DNA of 64,000 nt, taken from the NCBI GenBank assembly GCA_010909165.1, contig MU008170.1, forward strand, positions 1,302,001 to 1,366,000, in the 5' to 3' direction. The DNA is from Anthoceros angustus. Its lineage: Eukaryota; Streptophyta; Anthocerotopsida; Anthocerotales; Anthocerotaceae. A program made the position numbers and the translations under genes. A model generated the notes under the pieces. It saw only the letters and a program-made list of their open reading frames with translations. It was not told the DNA's origin and ran no database searches. Positions 24,932 through 35,284 of the stretch are shown piece by piece. Each line of letters starts with the position of its first letter. The stretch's first letter is position 1.

Positions 24932-25921
24932 CTATATTGTTCGATGTCTCCTCTCTGCCCGACCATTCATATCGGAGTGATATGGAATAGTCAGCTGACG
25001 AGTAATGCCACGCTCCTGACAGAACTCCTGAAATGCTTGTGATAGGTACTCCTTGCCGTTATCAGAACGAATGCATTTCAGCTTGTATCCTGTCTGTCTC
25101 TCAGCATAGGCAAGATACTTTTTGAAACTGTCAAACACTTGGCTCTTATGATTCAGCAGATCAGTTACAGTGAAGTGAGTACGATCATCTTCAAATACTA
25201 CAAAGTAACGTGCACCTCCCCATGAGGGAGTGGACATTGGTCCACATATGTCAATGTGGACCAGATCAAGAATATCTAAAGCTTTCCGTGGTCTCCCACT
25301 GCCGAAATGAGATTTGAATTGCTTACCATGGACACATGCCACACACAGCTCCAAGGCCGGTAAGTCTGATTCACTGAACCCTGTGACCATCTTCTCTTTA
25401 AGTAGCCTCCGCATAGCTTGTAAGTTGGGATGGCCCAAGCGGCAATGCCATCGAAATGCATTGCTAGGTGACGGTCTAACATTTGCTGTGTGGGCTGTAG
25501 CAGGAGGAGTCACTGAAAAGAAGTCAAGTAGATACAAATCATACAGTGGCTTACCACGAGCAACCACCATGGAAGTGGATAGATGTGACACAACACACTC
25601 TGTCCCTTCAAAGGCAACTCTGTACCTTCCTTCTCTGCATAAGACCATAGTACTGACCAAGTTTTTAGTCAAAGCTGGTACATGCAAAGTGTTCTCAAGC
25701 TGCAGCAAGTCTCTATTGTGCAAACGAACTGTGATACTCCCAGATCCCTTAATTGCAAGCTGAGAGTTGTCTCCAAGCACCACTGCATGACCTTGACACT
25801 CTGGTGATGTCTGATAGGTAGCAAAGTACTTTCGTTGAGAACACATGTGGTTAGATGCCCCACTATCCAGGAACCTTCTATGTGAATTCTTGGATACAGC
25901 GGTGAGACATGTAATCAACAA
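24932..25921 (-). pseudogene. Protease end and integrase core of copia element 1
   Basis: 329-residue frame. The retroviral-type aspartic protease motif FLDSGASNHMC is near its start. The gag-pre-integrase finger follows: WHCRLGHPNLQAM with CVACVHGKQ (HHCC-type zinc binding). The DDE core shows HIDICGPMSTPSWGGARYFV (first Asp), CIRSDNGKEYLSQAFQEFC (second Asp) and NGRAERRHRT (Glu). All catalytic residues are visible up to the break at 24,932. Confidence 0.93.
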
Positions 25922-27409
25922 GCCAGGTGTGGAAGAACGTGCAACTCCTGCTACATTTGCTTCACCTGGTTTTGATCTGCCTCCTTCATCTGTTTTTCGT
26001 TTCCTGCAATCCTTGATCCAATGCCCAGGCTCATTGCAATAATTACAAACTCCTGGTTTCTTCCCTACAGACGGTGTGGAGCTAGAACCAGATGAGAACG
26101 CTTGTCCTCGACCTCGTCCGACTCCACCTCGACCTCGTCCTCGGTCACGACCACGTCCACGACCGATAAAGAGTGCAGTATCACTCTGTTTGTGAGAAGA
26201 ACTGGATCCATCCTTGCTTATTTTCCACCGCTTCGCTAGTAAGGCAGACCAACTTTCCGAACTGTAAGGCTAGAAGTGGCGGTGTAGTTGACATGGCAGC
26301 GGGGCTGTTAGAACTCCACTGTTCATAGCTAGGAGGCAACGAGGCTAAGAGTTGCACTGCTGCTCTTGATTCAGAAATGATAACACCACAAGAAGCCAGT
26401 TTTGCCCTTGCTGCCCGAAACTTGGCTAGATGACTCTCGACTGAATCATTCTCCCTCATCTTCAGTGACTGGAAATGCTGCGTTGCTGCTACCTCTGACA
26501 TTATGTCTTTTGATTCATATGTTTCTAATAGGGCGTCCACATTTCTGCAGATAGCTTCGTCAACTTGATATGAGGTATCATCTCTTGGGACACATAAGCA
26601 ACTAATATCGTTTTGGCCTTCCTATCCAGTTTATGCCAAACAACGTCTTCTGTCGTTGTGCAAGGGATGACATTTCCTTGAGTATCCTTCTTGCCCGAAT
26701 CCTCTCCTGTAATTCTTTCTGGAAGAGTGCCATCTACAATATCCATGAGACCTTTATCTTCAAGGATACATCGTACCCTAAAACTCCATGCATCGTAGTT
26801 GTGAGGCGAGCATCGCATCCTGGGCAATCGAGTCGATGCGCTCTGCCATGATCGATCTTTGGGTTGTAATACCCACTCTAGGGTTGAGGGATTTGAGCAA
26901 AGGCTAACTCCTTCAAAGTTAGCAATCTCATCAGCCTGCAGGTTACTCTTCGTTGTTTGCTGTGAGATGGCCAACGTGTCTTCCTCACACCGTGTAGAAA
27001 TATGTTGCTGTTGTATCAACAAGTTGTCCACGTTATGCTTTGTGAACCAGACTTGAACCTTCAGTTCTTGAAGCTTGTCACACAACTCGTCAAGTCTGCT
27101 TGAAGACGGCTGAGAGGAGCTAGGGGAGGAACTACCAATGTATTCAAAAGGTGTCTCTCTCCTGCGAGATCGGGTTGGAGAGCCTGATTGTTCACTAATA
27201 GAACTTGCTTCTGGAAAATTGGATTGAAGAAAAGAGGACAAAAATCTTCTTCTCTCCTCCTTCTGAATTCGAGAGAGTGGATTAAGAAAGTACAGCCTCT
27301 CAAATTCTGAAACAAACCTATTAGTGTCAGAAGGACAGGAATCCCTCCTAGGCGTGATCGGCCGATCCAACTCCTGACCCTGATGCCTGCAAAAATTTCT
27401 ACGAGGCAT
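25922..27409 (-). pseudogene. gag of copia element 1, with CCHC zinc knuckle
   Basis: Reading starts MPRRNFCRHQGQELDRPI at 27,409 and continues in one frame to 26,525. It then shifts by one base at AEMW to a frame (26,181-26,540) with LLETYESKD, KMRENDSVESHLAKFR and LLASLPPSYEQW, the hallmark UBN2-type gag block. An Arg/Gly-rich stretch follows and then the knuckle CNYCNEPGHWIKDC at 26,006-26,047. A single-base loss at GTGGACGCC explains the first shift. The gag protein would form the particle and bind RNA. Confidence 0.88.
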
Positions 27410-27529
27410 CTCGCTTATTGCTAATTACAAAATGCATTTCTTGAGCAAACAAGAAAACCAAGAACTCATTTTTAAAATGAGTCTTAATGCAGATTATTGT
27501 AGCAATAAGTGCATAGCTCCAGGATCGAT

Positions 27530-27544
27530 GGTGCTCTGATACCA
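27530..27544 (-). promoter_or_regulatory. tRNA-iMet primer binding site of copia element 1
   Basis: On the minus strand TGGTATCAGAGCACC follows directly after the 5' LTR end. This is the classic plant primer binding site complementary to the 3' end of initiator methionine tRNA. Confidence 0.95.
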
Positions 27545-27736
27545 TGTAGAGTTTTACACAACGCTGGCTATGCACAATAGAGCCTACACAACTTGAATAA
27601 TGAATTATGTGTGTGTGTGTCAAAGGACATGAACGTCTAGAAACGGTTACAACTAATAACTATATACAGCCCTAACACTAACCCAAATATGTAATGTATA
27701 ATGTAAAGTATATATGAGAGAGGCATATATTTAACA
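27545..27736 (-). repeat. 5' LTR of copia element 1
   Basis: 192 bp, 191 of them identical to 21,276-21,467. It carries a TATATACA stretch within the usual promoter distance. Confidence 0.97.
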
Positions 27737-28011
27737 GTCGCATCAGTGCACATCTATTGCACATCTAGCTCCGTCGCATCAATGCGCATCCATTGCGCAT
27801 CCAGCTGTGTCGCATCAATACGCGTCCATTGCACGTCCAAATCCGTCGCATTAATGCGCGTCCTGCTCTGTTGCATCAATGGCCCCATCGTATGATGGCC
27901 CAATGATGGTTATACGCCAACAAAAAATCGTGTCCAACTCCAACGCATCGATGCGCGTCCAACTCCATCACATCAATGCACGTGCAGCTCCGCTGCATCA
28001 ATACATGTCTC
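27737..28011 (+). repeat. Satellite remnant between the two retrotransposons
   Basis: Continues the 36-bp satellite after the copia insertion, with diverged units (GTCGCATCAGTGCACATCTA, TCGCATCAATGCGCATCCAT). It also contains an interrupting patch with ATGATGGTTATACGCCAACA that reappears in modified form at 35,130-35,155 after the gypsy element, confirming that both flanks belong to one array edge. Confidence 0.85.
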
Positions 28012-28407
28012 TGCCACGGCCAGCTATCGCCGTGAGCCGCCGAGTGAAGAGCTCAACGAAAGGAATTTGGACACCGATCGGTCCGGATGAGGCCGCGGCA
28101 TACGAGTAATTGCCGCAGCAGAGCACGCATAGGGCATGCCTAGGACATAGCCGCTAGAGCTAGACGAAGGAAACAAGGTTAGAACTAGAGGTTAGACTAA
28201 GCAGGATTAAGCTAACCCCAGTTAGTCACTACCCATCCAGTAGTTAAGTTAGCTCAGGTAAAGAAACGGTCGGAACCCGGGACGCGGGGGGTACAAGAAC
28301 CAAGTGCTCCCATAATCAAACTCTCTCGATTCCTGCATGCTAGCTTCTTCGCTCCTAGGGGTTGGACCCCCAAGCCCACAAGATGTCTGGGCGCATCTCC
28401 GCTTACA
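28012..28407 (+). repeat. 5' LTR of gypsy element 2
   Basis: 396 bp from TGCCACGGCCAGC to TCCGCTTACA. It aligns with 34,722-35,104 throughout, but with visibly more small indels in its first 120 bp than in the rest. Confidence 0.92.
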
Positions 28408-28425
28408 TCTTGTATCAGAGCGGGT
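28408..28425 (+). promoter_or_regulatory. Primer binding site of gypsy element 2
   Basis: TCTTGTATCAGAGCGGG directly after the LTR resembles the initiator-Met site TGGTATCAGAGC with one or two changes. Confidence 0.75.
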
Positions 28426-29690
28426 CGATCAGGCAGGAGACATGACTCCAGCAAATCGCTAGATCTTTGATTGGATTTGTGCCAACTGGTACAGAAGCTC
28501 ATGACGGACGGTCCAGGAGGGAGGAGCGATCACTAGAGCGGGAGCGTGGTCATTCGGGGAAGATGGGAAGCGCGCTAGGAAGGTGCAAGGAAAAAGAAGG
28601 CAAGAAGCGAAACAGCTTTAGTGGAGCACGAAGGATCAAGAATGTAGAGCTGAACGGAGCAATGCCGTTCGAGCTGGCAAACGCTCCCATCATGGTGCAA
28701 AAATGTGTGCTAGCTGCGCTTGTAGAGAAGGATGAGAAAGCGCAAGTGCGCCAAGGCCAGAGGATTTGAGCTCAAGGAGATTTGTCACCTTGCAGTCGTG
28801 AGGTCTTGGACCCAAGATGATGCAAGAGGCATTTTGATGCTTCAGGCTCTTGTCACCTTGCAGTCGTGAGGTCTTGGACCCAAGATGATGCAAGAGGCAT
28901 TTTGATGCTTTAGGCTCTTGTCACCTTGCAGTCGTGAGGTCTTGGACCCAAGATGATGCAAGAGGCATTTTGATGCTTCAGGCTCTTGTCACCTTGCAGT
29001 CGTGAGGTCTTGGACCCAAGATGATGCAAGAGGCATTTTGATGCTCTTGTCACCTTGCGATGTGAGGTCTTGGACCCAAGATGCAAGAGGCGTTTTGACG
29101 CTTCAGGTTCTTGTGTTTCTTGATGCATAGTTGCGAGATTGAACAATCTCGAGCGAAGTGAGAAGTGTGCTCATGCTCAAGAACGCTTCATCGATCCGCT
29201 CCAGCGGATCTTGGACCGATTGTGGAGGAGTGCGAATCAGAAGAATCACCGGCCGCTTTCGATTATCAAGGTCCCAGTCGCGAGCTCTCACGGGCATGAG
29301 TGCGAGCCGCTTGGCGCGCCGATCGTGGCTTCCTAGAGCCGCAACAGAAGTTGAAAGCCCGAACCAGGCTGATTTATCGAGCTTGAGCCTCAGCAGGCGG
29401 ATTCTGTAAAGCCATCCCGCAAGACTCACCAAAAGGATCCGATTCCAATCCACGGCCGCGCTTTGTTCTAATTCGCTCAGCCTGATTTCAAGCGATCTGA
29501 CCATTCCTCGGCAGATCCTGCAGGCCACACACGAAAAAGGCTTGCCAGTGAGGAACGCGATGAGTTTTCATACTAAGCAAGGCTAGTCACTTGCACTGAA
29601 GTGATCGGCAAAACACATTGACTAGTCAATGGAATAGCGGCGAGCGTGAACATCATGAAGTCTTGTTAGGGCGAGATTGGCTATGGCGGC
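28426..29690 (+). other. Leader and degenerate gag region of gypsy element 2
   Basis: This 1.26 kb should contain gag. It holds a short basic frame at 28,467-28,769, the 68-bp tandem array (28,782-29,115) and a stretch (29,103-29,560) without recognised gag or zinc-knuckle motifs. gag is therefore lost or too diverged to see. Confidence 0.5.
28782..29115 (+). repeat. 68-bp tandem repeat, five units, in gypsy element 2 leader
   Basis: Units start TTGTCACCTTGCAGTCGTGA at 28,782, 28,850, 28,918, 28,986 and 29,047 (the last shortened). Divergence between units is very low, so amplification is recent. Confidence 0.92.
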
Positions 29691-30060
29691 TTGACCAAAT
29701 ATCATTCGAGGCATGAAATGACGTTGGTGGAAAGGAGAGGTGGCGGTCAAGGGCTCTCACCAACGTCCAGGCATCAAGCTCTTTTCAGCCAGATCTGCAA
29801 GGAAGGCCATCAAAGCTGGAACGTTGGAGTATACTGCCTTCTTGTTCAACTGCCAAAACGTAGAGCAAGAGCCTACAAGCCTGCACAAGAAGCGGATGTA
29901 CAAACCACCCAGTCAGATCAAAGGAGAGAACGTGGAACCCCACGAGCTGAAGGAAATCTTGGAGCAGTTCAAAGACGTTTTTGAGGAGACACAAGGATTG
30001 CCACCAAGATGTGATGTGGATCATGCAATCGATCTCATCCCTGTAGCCAAACCTGTGGCC
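29690..30060 (+). pseudogene. Protease-to-RT linker of gypsy element 2
   Basis: Corresponds to 10,337-10,782 in element 1. Recognisable pieces are GSHQRPGIKLFSARSARKA, KDVFEETQGLPPRCDVDHAI and DLIPVAKPVARPPYRLAPPE, the entry to RT. Parts are in different frames. Confidence 0.75.
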
Positions 30061-30097
30061 CGTCCGCCCTATAGACTAGCACCACCAGAGAACTTCG

Positions 30098-30690
30098 GTG
30101 CAGATGGGCGACCTTTTGAAGAAAGGCCTCATAGAGGAGTCTGTGTCCCCATACGCAGCTCCAGTGCTGATTGTCAAGCACAAGAAAGGCAAAGTGCGCA
30201 TGTGCATAGACTACCGAGGGTTGAACGCTTCCACAGTGAAGAATCGGTTTCAGATGCCGCGCATCGAAGAAATATTGGATAATCTTGTCGGAGCCCAGGT
30301 GTTTAGCAAGGTGGATCTGCAGAGTGGGTTCCATCAAATCCGCATCAAGGCCGGGGACGAATTCAGATCCGCCTTCAGAACACGGTACGGGCACTATCAA
30401 TTCATTGTCTTGCCTTTTGGTATGACCAATGCCCCTGCAAGCTTGACAACTTTGATGACCAAGATTTTGAGGCCGTACCTGGGCAAGTTCGTGGAAGTAT
30501 TCGTGGACGATATTCTGGTGTACTCCGCCAATGCTGCAGACCACAAACAGCACCTCACATTAGTCTTGTGACTTTGAGAGAGAATGTTTTTGCTAGAAGA
30601 AAGAAGTGTGAATTCTTTAGCAGCAAGGTGCATTATCTGGGCTTCATAATATCTGCTGCTGGTGTAGAAGTTGACCCCGAGAAGGTGCAA
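30098..30690 (+). pseudogene. Reverse transcriptase of gypsy element 2
   Basis: Frame 30,098-30,571 has VRMCIDYRGLNASTVKNRF, FSKVDLQSGFHQIRIKAG, RTRYGHYQFIVLPFGMTNAP and the intact active-site box VEVFVDDILVYSAN. The thumb continues at 30,568-30,690 as KKCEFFSSKVHYLGFII. The preceding N-terminal piece lies in another frame (30,060-30,100), so the enzyme is interrupted, though the catalytic DD is preserved, unlike in element 1. Confidence 0.9.
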
Positions 30691-30852
30691 GCTATTCAGG
30701 ATTGGCCTTTGCGAATCTCACGAGATCGGTTCCTGGGCATGTGTGTGCAAATGAAGTCCTTCATACCTCAATATGCAAAGGCGGCCGTTCCACGGCCGAC
30801 TGACATGCAAGCTTGCAAAATTCCCCATGTCGTGACAATGAGGCGATGAAAC

Positions 30853-31212
30853 TTGAAAGAGGCAATTGCGTCTGCAGCTGTTCTTACATTGCCAGATATG
30901 AAGAAGCCATTCGTCGTGAGAATAGACGCTTCAGACTTTGCATTAGGAGCAGTCCTGCAGCAAGAAGGCATCGATTACTTGTCCAGAAATTGCAAGGGCG
31001 AGCTCAACTACACCACACACGACAAGGAGCTCCTAGCAGTGGTGTATGCATTAAAAGCTTGGAGACATTACCTACATGGGAGAGAGTTCGTTGTGTACAC
31101 GGATCACGCGGAGCATTTTACAAGCAGCCCTTGCTCAACCCTCGACAAAGGAGATGGGCGAATTCTGGACTTCCACATGACAATCTCATATTGCCGGGCA
31201 AAGCCAATTTGA
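30853..31212 (+). pseudogene. RNase H of gypsy element 2, first copy
   Basis: Contains VVRIDASDFALGAVLQQEG (Asp), [20 protein letters not shown] (Glu) and EFVVYTDH (Asp). The piece between, and the start of the domain, are shortened relative to element 1 by small deletions such as GISYLSRKLQGPELNY to [14 protein letters not shown]. Confidence 0.85.
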
Positions 31213-31439
31213 TTGCGAGATGCTTTGGCGGTAGCAGATGCAACGTAATCTTTTAGTAAGTCGAGACACATGGAGGCGGTTCGGAGAACACTCCAGATGA
31301 GTATCTAAGTGATGTGTTGACAAAGCTAGAAGGCGATCTCATCACGTAGGCCCACAACTCGGCGACAAGTTCAAGGTGCACCAAGGGTGCTTATGCAGAA
31401 AAAGGCAAGTTGTGCATACACATAGGCATGCGACCTCAA

Positions 31440-32440
31440 ACAGGCTCTTTTGCATGATGCGCACGACGCTCCCACCGCCGGACACATGGGAATAGATAAG
31501 TCTTATCAGAGCCTCAAAAAGCATGTGTGGTGGAAACAAATTAGGACTGAATGTGTCAAGCATGTGAAGGAGTGCCTACCATGTCGAGACCAAGTTCGAA
31601 CGCAAGCCACTGGCGTCTCATGCCACTCAAGTTCGAGATGAAATGGCAAAGCATGGCTTGCGACTTTGTCACCGCTTGCCCAAGACCAAGAAGGGACATG
31701 ATGCCATCTGGGTCTGCATCGATAGGGTCACCAAGCTAGCTCATTTTATTCTTGTGAAGGGAAGCATCAAAGCCAAACAGCTAGCACCAATCTTCATCAA
31801 AGAAGTGGTCAATTGCATGGAGTGCCCCAAGAGATCATATCAGAAAGAGATTCGAAGTTCACTTCTAAGTTCTGGTCTACTGCAAGACACTTGGAATCAA
31901 GCAAGGGATGAGCACTGCATATCATGCACAGACTGATGGAGCAAGTGAGAAGATGAACCAAACAATGGAAGATTTGCTTAGGCCCCTCATCGACAAGCAA
32001 GGAAGTTGGGAAGACATGCTACCACTGGTGGAATTCGCTTACAACTCAGCAAGACACTGTACGACGGGATACTCTCCTTTCAAGATGACCTACGGCTGCA
32101 ACATTCCGCCGCCTGGACTTTGGCCCGTGTTGCAGGGAGTTCCGAAAGCCATAACTGAGCTTAGCGAAGAAATGCGAGAAACCCTTGCAGATGCTGTCCA
32201 ACGAATGAGAGCCATCAACCAGCAGAGGTCGACACATGCAAACAAAAAACGGCGAGATGAGCAACATGAAGTCGGCGGGTGTGTGGTTAAAGTCTTGTAT
32301 TCTAAGCTACAAGAGGGCAAAGCCAAGGCATCCTCTGGTGTGGGCCCGTTTTGTGTCACAAGGAAAATTTCACATGGCGTATCGACGACATGCACGCTAG
32401 TTGGCGCATCTGCATGAGCTTCCACGTTTCCTTGCTAAAG
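31440..32440 (+). pseudogene. Integrase of gypsy element 2, first copy
   Basis: H2C2 finger at 31,450-31,620 (DAPTAGHMGIDKSYQSLKKH, CVKHVKECLPCRDQ). DDE core pieces follow: CDFVT and KKGHDAIWVCIDRVTKLAHF, then YHAQTDGASEKMNQTMEDLL and YNSARHCTTGYSPFKMTYG. The C-terminal region is at 32,120-32,440 (GPFCVTRKIS). Frame shifts occur near 31,680, 31,830 and 31,910. All parts are repeated at 33,360-34,340. Confidence 0.85.
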
Positions 32441-32862
32441 AGGTTTGTGGGTGCTGCCCCAACCCAAAGATCTTTTAGGCGACCCGGGGCGGAGAAGTGA
32501 GGCAAATCAAGCTAGAGTTCCAGGCAGGCGAGTCGGATGCAACCTCCAAGAGCTCGTAGCTCTGAGCAAGAAGGGGAGGATGCGGGCCGGACACAAGCCC
32601 AGACCCAGGAGTTTCAAAATTGGCGACAAGCTAATCGCGGCCAGCTAATGCAGGAGTGAGGCGGTGCGTGGAAGAAGCATCAAGGAGTACCCGGTCACCG
32701 GGAGAGCAACCACGGAGAAGAACCCATGGGAGACTCGGGGCTTTCGTTGATATGTTCCGACATTTGAACAAGTCGAAGAGCGTGGCGAAGAGCAATGTCT
32801 TCATAGTCCCATTCGGAGGAAGGGATGATGCCACGACTATCGCCGTGAGCCGGGAAGAGCAT

Positions 32863-33110
32863 CGCTTACTTGTCCAGAAATTGCAAGGGCGAGCTCAACT
32901 ACACCACACACGACAAGGAGCTCCTAGCAGTGGTGTATGCATTAAAAGCTTGGAGACATTACCTGCATGGGAGAGAGTTCGTTGTGTACACGGATCACAC
33001 AGTCTAGAGCATTTTTACAAGCAGCCCTTGCTCAACCCTCGACAAAGGAGATGGGCCGAATTTTTAGCAGACTTCCACATGACAATCTCATAATGCCCGG
33101 GCAAAGCCAA
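32863..33110 (+). pseudogene. RNase H fragment of gypsy element 2, second copy
   Basis: Repeats [20 protein letters not shown] and the Asp-containing FVVYTDH segment, followed by [20 protein letters not shown], here better preserved than in the first copy. The N-terminal third of the domain is missing because the duplication starts within it. Confidence 0.82.
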
Positions 33111-33359
33111 TTTGATTGCAGATGCTTTGAGCAGGCGCAGATGCAACGTAATGCTGAAAGTAGAGTCAGACACCTGGAGAGCAGTTCGGGAGAACACTCC
33201 GCAAGATGAGTATCTAAGTGATGTGTTGACAAAGCTAGAAGGCGCCTCATCACGTAGGCCCACAACTCGGACAGTTCAAGGTGCACCAAGGGTGCTTGTA
33301 CAGAAAAGGCAAATTGTGCATACCTGCAAACTGTGTCGACCTCAAACAGTTTCTTTTGC

Positions 33360-34340
33360 ATGATGCGCACGACGCCCCACGGACACATGGGAATAGATAA
33401 GTCTTATCGAGCCTCAAAAGCATGTGTGGTGGAAACAAATGAGGATGTGTCAAGCATGTGAAGGAGTGCCTACCATGTCGAGACCAAGTTCGAACGCCAC
33501 ACCGGGTCCGCTCATGCCACTCCAAGTTCCAGAGATGAAATGGCAAAGCATGGCTTGCGACTTTGTCACCTGCTTGCCCAAGACCAAGAAGGGACATGAT
33601 GCCATCTGGGTCTGCATCGATAGGGTCACCAAGCTAGCTCATTTTATTCTTGTGAAGGGAAGCATCAAAGCCAAACAGCTAGCACCAATCTTCATCAAAG
33701 AAGTGGTCAAATTGCATGGAGTGCCCCAAGAGATCATATCAGAAAGAGATTCGAAGTTCACTTCTAAGTTCTGGTCTACCTTTTGCAAGACACTTGGAAT
33801 CAAGCAAGGGATGAGCACTGCATATCATGCACAGACTGATGGAGCAAGTGAGAAGATGAACCAAACAATGGAAGATTTGCTTAGGCCCTACTGACACGAC
33901 AAGCAAGGAAGCTGGGAAGACATGCTACCACTGGTGGAATTCGCCTACAACTCAGCAAGACACTGTATGACGGGATACTCTCCTTTCAAGATGACCTACG
34001 GCTGCAACATTACGCACCGGACTCGCCCGTGTTGCGTGGAGTTCGAAAGCCATAATCGAGCTTAAGAAATGCGAAACCCTTGCGCGGCCTCCCGAATGAG
34101 AGCCATCAACCAGAGAGGTCGACACATGCAAACAAAAATGGCGAGATGAGCGGCATGAAGTCGGCGGGTGTGTGGTTAAAGTCTTGTATTCTAAGCTACA
34201 AGAGGGCAAAGCCAAGGCATCCTCTGGTGTGGGCCCGTTTTGTGTCACAAGGAAAATTTCACATGGCGTATCGACGACATGCACGCTAGTTGGCGCATCT
34301 GCATGAGCTTCCACGTTTCCTTGCTAAAGAGGTTTGTGGG
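33360..34340 (+). pseudogene. Integrase of gypsy element 2, second copy
   Basis: The frame 33,424-33,894 is long and clean: the end of the H2C2 finger, MKWQSMACDFVTCLPKTKKG, WVCIDRVTKLAHFILVKGSI (Asp), GVPQEIISERDSKFTSKFW (Asp) and TAYHAQTDGASEKMNQTMED (Glu). All three catalytic residues are present. The C-terminal part (34,030-34,340) is heavily shortened by small deletions compared with the first copy. Confidence 0.88.
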
Positions 34341-34721
34341 TGCTGCCCCAACCCAAAGATCTTTTAGGCGACCCGGGGCGGAGAAGTGAGGCAAATCAAG
34401 CTAGAGTTCCAGGCAGGCGAGTCGGATGCAACCTCCAAGAGCTCGTAGCTCTGAGCAAAGAAGGGGAGGATGCGGGCCGGACACAAGCCCAGACCCAGGA
34501 GTTTCAAAATTGGCGACAAGCTAATCGCGGCCAGCTAATGCAGGAGTGAGGCGGTGCGTGGAAGAAGCATCAAGGAGTACCTGGTCAGCTGGGAGAGCAA
34601 CCACGGAGAAGAACCCAGCTGGGAGACTCAGGCTTTCGTTGATATGTTCCGACATTTGAACAAGTCTGAAGAACGTGACGAAGAGCAATGTCTTCATAGT
34701 CCCATTCGGAGGAAGGGATGA

Positions 34722-35104
34722 TGCCACGACTATCGCCGTGAGCCGGGAAGAGCAGCTCAACGAAGGGCTGGACACTGATCGGCGTCCGGATGAGGCTGGC
34801 ATACGGTAATGGCATGAGCCTGGCGTAGGGCATGCCTGGGACATAGCCGCTAGAGCTAGGCAGAGGAAACAAGGTTAGAACTAGAGGTTAGACTAAGCAG
34901 GATTAAGCTAACCCCAGTTAGTCACTAACCCATCCAGTAGTTAAGTTAGCTCAGGTAAAGAAACGGTCAGAACCCGGGACGCGGGGGGTACAAGAACCAA
35001 GTGCTCCCATAATCAGACTCTCTCGATTCCTGCATGCTAGCTTCTTTGCTCCTAGGGGTCGGACCCCCAAGCCCGCGAGATGTCTGGGCGCATCTCCGCT
35101 TACA
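34722..35104 (+). repeat. 3' LTR of gypsy element 2
   Basis: 383 bp, TGCCACGACTATCG to TCCGCTTACA, preceded by the polypurine tract GGAGGAAGGGATGA and followed by the target duplication GTCTC. Confidence 0.93.
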
Positions 35105-35284
35105 GTCTCGCTCCGTCGCATCAATGGCCCGATGATGATCATAAGCCAACAAAAAGTCCCAAGTAGTCCGGAACCGCTTTCATAAGATTCTATCCCAAGC
35201 CTCAAAGCTAGTGTGGAAGGTCGTTCAAAGCCCACTCTATAGAGGTCCATTGATACGAGTTCAAGAACTTCTAAGTTGTTTGAA
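35105..35284. other. Satellite edge and unassigned spacer
   Basis: 35,105-35,155 is a satellite unit (CTCCGTCGCATCAATGGCCC) plus the same interrupting patch seen at 27,880-27,930. The next ~130 bp to 35,284 match nothing else that I can see. Confidence 0.6.

Larger units (their letters stand above)
21276..27736 (-). mobile_element. Complete Ty1/copia retrotransposon 1 inserted in the satellite
   Basis: A 6,461-bp element with 192-bp LTRs (21,276-21,467 and 27,545-27,736) bounded by TG and CA and flanked by the perfect 5-bp duplication GTCGC (21,271-21,275 and 27,737-27,741). The LTRs differ at a single base, so insertion is recent. Transcription would run on the minus strand. The order gag, protease, integrase, RT, RNase H is the Ty1/copia order. 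Frame breaks in gag, after integrase and at the RT active site make it non-autonomous as written. About 1 kb between RNase H and the 3' LTR carries an antisense intron-containing reading frame, which is unusual. Confidence 0.96.
30968..34753 (+). repeat. 1,893-bp tandem duplication inside gypsy element 2
   Basis: 30,968-32,860 and 32,863-34,753 are two copies of the stretch from RNase H through integrase and tail to the first ~34 bp of the LTR. The second copy starts right after an LTR start (TGCCACGACTATCGCCGTGA at 32,829) that jumps at GAAGAGC into RNase H sequence. The junction therefore lies inside an LTR, which points to unequal exchange or a template switch during reverse transcription. 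Confidence 0.85.
28012..35104 (+). mobile_element. Ty3/gypsy chromovirus-like retrotransposon 2, both ends intact
   Basis: A 7,093-bp element with LTRs at 28,012-28,407 and 34,722-35,104, TG...CA ends and perfect target duplication GTCTC (28,007-28,011 and 35,105-35,109). A degenerate iMet primer site follows the left LTR and GGAGGAAGGGATGA precedes the right LTR. The domain order is linker, RT, RNase H, integrase, chromodomain-like tail. A 1,893-bp tandem duplication repeats RNase H to the 3' LTR start. No intact gag is recognisable in the 5' 1.3 kb, and many shifts break pol, so it is non-autonomous. Confidence 0.94.

Noticed and set aside
28690-29146. Minus-strand frames with repeated LGSKTSRLQGDKSL
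   Set aside because: They are translations of the 68-bp tandem array.
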